DNA of 64,000 nucleotides, taken from positions 62,001 through 126,000 of the forward strand of contig JAGTXK010000022.1 of the NCBI GenBank assembly GCA_019096195.1, written 5' to 3'. This stretch comes from Boletus sp. NGJ. Taxonomy: Eukaryota > Basidiomycota > Agaricomycetes > Boletales > Boletaceae. The notes beneath the pieces were generated by a model. The model was given only the letters and a program-made list of their open reading frames with translations. It was not told where the DNA came from and ran no database searches. Made by a program: the position numbers and the translations under genes. Of the stretch, positions 59,834 through 64,000 are shown in pieces (position 1 is the stretch's first letter; each line of letters begins with the position of its first letter).

Positions 59834-60850
59834 ATGCACCGCCCGCCGGTAAGCATAGCAACTTACCGCCATCATACTTGTGTGATAACTAACTCCGTTT
59901 CGTCTCATTAGCCAGGTCCATCTGCATCCACCTCAGCGGGGAGCTTGAAAAGACAGCTCTCACCCGAGATGGCTGTTGCGCAGGGAAGCACTATCCCGTC
60001 CAAGCAGACCTCGCGCCGCCCCACCAAACGTACCAGACCGTCTCCAGAAATATTACAGTCTACTCATACAACGCAATCCACGGCACGTCCCATGCCAACT
60101 TCGCCAGCCAAGTTATCCAAGGGGCGCGTGACAACTTCTACGAGCAACCGAATGATAGAGACAGACGAGAAAAGCCGACCGGGAATCTTGCCTGTTATTG
60201 TCCCCCAACCGATCGTATCACCGCAGCCTCCGACCTTCTCTGGCAACTTCGATTTGTATGGAATGTATCTGCCCTTCCTCGTCAAACTTTGTTTACCGCC
60301 GGGAGCAACGACACCAGACTACTCTGCCGTATACGACAGGATTCTCACTTCCCAGGCGAAACACGATTACACCGCACGCTGTTTTCTCGCACCTCAGAAC
60401 GCATCCTCGTCCGCCCCGCCTCATGGTCGATTTGAGAGCTCGTCTGTGCTAGATCCTATGGCCGAACGCCCTTTTGACATCACGCTCGATTCCTTCACGT
60501 ACAAGAAGTCCCTCACGTTCACCCCCACTGAACGATTATCCTTCCAAGCCCCTGAGCACAACATCCCTGGGCCAGGTCTCGTTGGACATACCGGACTTTC
60601 CCCTGCCTGTGGTATCAAGAGTGCCAAGGGCGTTTTCAAAATCAAGCGGGTCTGGGCAAAGGAGCACGATGGCTCAGTAAAGGAGCTCTTTGAAGGTTTC
60701 TTCTCCTTTAGTGTGTGCTATGACAGCATGTACCGAAAGGCGGGCCACGGCAACGGAGCCAAGTACAAGTTTGCCTATTGGGGAGTGAGAGCCATGAAGG
60801 ACAATACGGGCAAGGAGATCGGTCTAGGACCGAGGAAAATGATGTGGTAA
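59834..60850 (+). CDS. hypothetical protein, source of a dispersed pseudogene copy
   Basis: Exons 59834-59848 (MHRPP) and 59912-60850 join in frame to 317 residues. The intron has a clear TAACTAAC branch-like sequence. The N-terminal third is Ser/Thr/Pro/Arg-rich and disordered. The C-terminal two thirds look folded: NFDLYGMYLPFLVKLCLPPG, RPFDITLDSFTYKKSLTF, SPACGIKSAKGVFKIKRVWA, KELFEGFFSFSVCYDSMY and KFAYWGVRAMKDNTGKEIGL. I do not recognise the family. A broken partial copy lies at 37990-38520 on the other strand. Confidence 0.75.
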
Positions 60851-61079
60851 TTCAAGCGTGGGGTGTTATTTGGAAGGTGAACTTTGCCGACTCTTTTCAA
60901 TTTTGATCCCATTCATGTCCCTTTCTCGATTTGTGGAGAGTATATATATACCGAGTACCATTATTTGTGATTTGCACTCTCAAGTCTCAGGTGCAGTATC
61001 CTACGAAATATGAATCCAATTGAATAGGCCTGGGTTCCGACCACGTTCGTGGCCTGCTCAGATTTGCAGCTGCGTTGTT
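60851..61079. other. 3' flank of the hypothetical gene
   Basis: Contains a TATATATATA stretch near 60951 and no gene. Confidence 0.4.
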
Positions 61080-62400
61080 AGCCTTCGACGGTGCACGAAC
61101 GCTTGGATGTTCAGTCGCGCTCACCGCCACACTGTCACCTTGGCAGCACTCTCATGGTCCCCTTGGCGGCCTTCAAGTTTCCTTTCCTTTGAAACGTACC
61201 AAGTTTGAACAGAGACACGCCCTATCTTATACAACATGGTCAACGAAGTCTCGTATAGCCTTTTCTGTTAATGCGCCATTGTCAAACAGGGGTTATCACC
61301 TACAAGCGCGTACAGACTTGAGCCAGGACGTCATCATGTTAAACTCGGAAGAAGTAACCATCGAGTTGCTTGAAAAGCGCCCGCACAACTGCTCCGGTTG
61401 GTCCCATGTTCTGCGCTGCAGACCTGTACGTTTTCGTTGCCGTCCCAGGGGCCGTTTGCGCTGAAAACAAAAGGTTCGACTTCGAATCGGCGTCCTATCT
61501 TGCATGCCAGTGGTATGGGTCGAAGTTCAGGTACACAAAGTCTTTCACGCCAACTCGAATGCAGCATTGACTCACCATCAAAGACAACCGCAAAAAGTGT
61601 ACGAGATGCTGACGCGTCTATTGGACAACCCGATTCGCCATATTGAAGCGCATTTCACCACGTGCGGGATCATCACACCTCTAGGAAATCTTCATGACGT
61701 GGTACTCATGCTCCTCATCCACAGGTTCTTGGCAGCTGTGGTCATGGCAGTGATGTACGGATATGACATGAAGAAGGGAACATGTTTGTGACGTCGACAG
61801 AACGCGCTGCAGACATCAACTTGTGCAGGTGGATATTGACCGTGTGGTTGGACAGCAGTGACTGTCAGACTTTGAAGACCGAACGTCGTTGCCATATGTG
61901 GATGCAGTGTTGTGAGAGATGATGAGATGGCATCTGGTAGGGCCTAAATAGTTCGTTCCGTCTTGAAGCTCGGTCTCTGGAACCACTGACGTGTCCTAGT
62001 TGTTCCTTATACCACCATTGACGACGATGTCTATCAAGGGTGTCACATTCTGCAAGGTGCGAAGTGGATAGTGTTGGCGTTGGTAGTGGCTTTGGCTGAT
62101 CATTCTGTGCAGGTTCGGTGATCCTGGCTAATATCTGGTAAGGGACATCAGCCCGCGAATGTGCACGTACGATGACAATGGCCCTATGGCAAGGCAATAT
62201 CGCACGACGAAAAAAAAAGTATCGCACCACCGAGGTGTTCATACCAGAACGGTTCTTGCAAGGAGATGGTACACTGAAACGAGGACAATATTGCCTGAAT
62301 GTTTGGATCGGACGTTGGATCTGGTGCGTGGACGCCCACGCTCGTTCAAGCGGCTCTGACGACGTGGTGCACAGAACTCAGGGAGGCATGTCGCGGACGC
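61080..62400 (+). pseudogene. decayed cytochrome P450
   Basis: Three P450 blocks in order on the plus strand. The first (about 61317-61400) reads VIMLNSEEVTIELLEKRPHN, matching the usual LNSEEVAxDLLEKR segment. The second (about 61520-61780) reads KVFHANSNAALTHHQRQPQK and, across an apparent intron, FLAAVVMAVMYGYDM. The third (about 62237-62285) reads TEVFIPERFLQGDGTLK, the PERF motif region. The stretch that should carry the I and K helices between blocks two and three (roughly 250 residues in a normal P450) is missing. The heme loop after PERF is not recognisable, and the blocks lie in different frames. A typical mushroom microsomal P450 (monooxygenase) that has died. Confidence 0.75.
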
Positions 62401-62764
62401 ATCGCTATGGTCTGCGATGGCGTGCATACCGGCGTTGTTTCACGATTGAAAAGGACGGTGGGACCCGAGAATGTAACATGGATGATGGGGTTGTTGGTGT
62501 GCGTCACGTTCCGCTTGGAGAGTGAGGGTGTTGACGCTGACGCGATTGTGCCAGACGTTCGTTCCCTATTTCCGTGTCGGTGCTGTCCTACTAGCCCCAC
62601 TTCCTCCCAACATTCCTTCCTGCTTCCATGCAGTCGCGGACAGTCACGCCCGCCATGCCTGCACCTACAACTTCCATCCGACCGTTCAAACGCTTCAGAT
62701 GCAAGCACCCTCTTCAGCTCTTCCATCCGTTGTAGGTGACCGACAGCATACAACGGTACGGATT

Positions 62765-63463
62765 CTATACTCCAGAGGATCTATGCGTCTTGTCTTGCAG
62801 GTCTCCCAATTCATAAGGTGTATCTTGGCTCGATTGCGGCTTCTTTGGTGTATGGGCACGACCAAGCAGAACAGATCCATGTCCATGTTCTTCCGCCTCC
62901 CACAAGGCAGGAGAGACGGCACGCACACTAACCTTGCGAGAGTCTGCGGTTTGTACACCGTGAACCTGAGCGCTCCCGAAGATGCGTGCGAACGTTGCGC
63001 CGAATCTCTTGGTTAAAAAGGCGTCTACCGATTCGTCATCAATTCCTGAGGGTCTGTTTCCCTGCCGAAAGCGTTCCGAAAGGATCGAAGAGAGGAATAT
63101 GTGACCAAGGTGCGGGCTTATTTGGAGCGGCGGAACGCCTGTGATACGATCGTCGACGATGTCAAGTCCAGAAGATGGATCTATTTCCATGCGCCATAAG
63201 CAACACTGCGGAATCTGAGCTTAATAACTCGCTGATTCAAGGACGCTGAGAGCATCGGCTCGTAGTAGTCGCGGGCCTGCTTCAAAGACGACATTTGCCT
63301 CTTCTTTTGAGTTCCAGAAGGACTTGTGTAGTTGAACCTTGACTCTCTCCGAACGTACGCAGCCCCCGAAACATGTACCCTTGTGATGCGTGCGGCCGGA
63401 GATAGGTGAAACCGAAAGGCCAGTTAAACCATCACCAAGTACTGCTATAGATTCAGGTTGCAT
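62765..63463 (-). pseudogene. HEM14: truncated protoporphyrinogen oxidase (N-terminal half)
   Basis: Start ATG 63461-63463 begins MQPESIAVLGDGLTGLSVSP, the FAD-binding glycine motif (LGxGLTGLS), then FGGCVRSERV and ANVVFEAGPRLLRADALSVL. A further exon-like stretch reads DDESVDAFLTKRFGATFARI followed by FGSAQVHGVQTADSRKVSVR and PALWEAEEHGHGS, all diagnostic for PPOX, the mitochondrial enzyme making protoporphyrin IX. The match stops near 62765 after about half of the usual 500 residues. A segment is missing after GLS, and the frame closes after LESASY. No C-terminal FAD-binding part is visible. This is most likely a non-functional duplicate; a real HEM14 should exist elsewhere. Confidence 0.78.
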
Positions 63464-64000
63464 TGTGAAGGGATGGGCAACATGCATTTTATCGTTGGGA
63501 ATGGGAAATGCATGGTGGTTACTACCTTGGACTTGTGCCGTGGTTGTTTGGTTGTATTCCTGCTACAGTAAGTGTTGGGTTCTGGCTTCTAGCCAAGGAA
63601 GGATGCTAGTGGCATCATGGGGAGGATTGGTATGCGTGAGTCAAATCATGAATCGACTCACACATACCAATGCAACACCATGGCTGGGCTGAGGGAGTAT
63701 GGGAAATGGTAGGGCGGTAACGCTGCCATTAGTGTAAGCAGAGTATTGGGAAGAAGCTGCCGAGCTCGCATAGGTCGACTCCTGTGCGAAGGCGAATGCA
63801 TCGATGCCGTTCGATGCCTCATAGTAATGAAGGGGAGCCGGGTGGGCAGGAAGCCTTTATGTCGAAGGGTAGTCCCGCAGGTTCGGGGGCAAAGGCAGCG
63901 TATGAACCTGCCGACTCGGAGTTGTGAGGGTTGGCAGTATGAAACTGGATCCGAATCGGTCAAATTTGTTTCGGGTCTACTTGGCTTGACGTTGGGTGAA
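63464..64000. other. unassigned window end
   Basis: No gene, RNA or repeat recognised on either strand in the last 0.5 kb. Confidence 0.4.

Overview
The window looks like chromosomal DNA of a mushroom-forming basidiomycete (Agaricomycetes). Genes are split by many short GT-AG introns of about 50 to 80 bases. A tRNA-Arg carries a 9-base intron. The families present are typical of that group: multi-copy cerato-platanins, a BTB/POZ gene, a mushroom multi-pass membrane protein, an ADP1-like ABC transporter, an intracellular GH3 glucosidase and an SRPK kinase. No retrovirus-like or Polinton-like element was recognised.

Layout. 0-10.5 kb: an unclear partial gene, a zinc alcohol dehydrogenase (minus), a small secreted protein, a membrane-anchored P450-like gene, a coiled-coil gene with a mushroom-type conserved C-terminal domain, and a short-chain dehydrogenase (minus). 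11-21 kb: a pepsin-like protease, a glyoxalase-like protein, tRNA-Arg(ACG), a multi-pass membrane protein, a BTB gene with two frame offsets, and an ABCG half-transporter. 21.3-36.1 kb: the most unusual part, a rearranged cluster of cerato-platanin genes in two subfamilies (five look whole, at least five are broken or fragmentary). It is interleaved with three copies of the mitochondrial copper chaperone COX17 and three 3'-end fragments of an MCP1-like gene whose full copy closes the cluster. The arms are tandem and inverted duplications of one ancestral unit: COX17, subfamily B, subfamily A, MCP1.

36-40.5 kb is gene-poor and holds a degenerate copy of a gene found intact at 59.8-60.9 kb. 40.5-60 kb carries a Ser/Thr-rich single-pass membrane protein, RPF2 (ribosome assembly), a C2H2 transcription factor, a small hypothetical gene, an SR-protein kinase, a coiled-coil protein and the GH3 beta-glucosidase. 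60.9-64 kb holds decayed host genes: a cytochrome P450 and the front half of protoporphyrinogen oxidase.

The housekeeping genes (RPF2, SRPK, COX17, MCP1, tRNA) mark ordinary chromosome. The secreted cerato-platanins, protease, glucosidase and transporter suit a plant- or wood-associated life style. Exon joins were read by eye from splice signals and protein continuity. Those given with exact joins (RPF2, C2H2, COX17, MCP1, glyoxalase-like) keep the reading frame. The others are approximate inside the stated limits.
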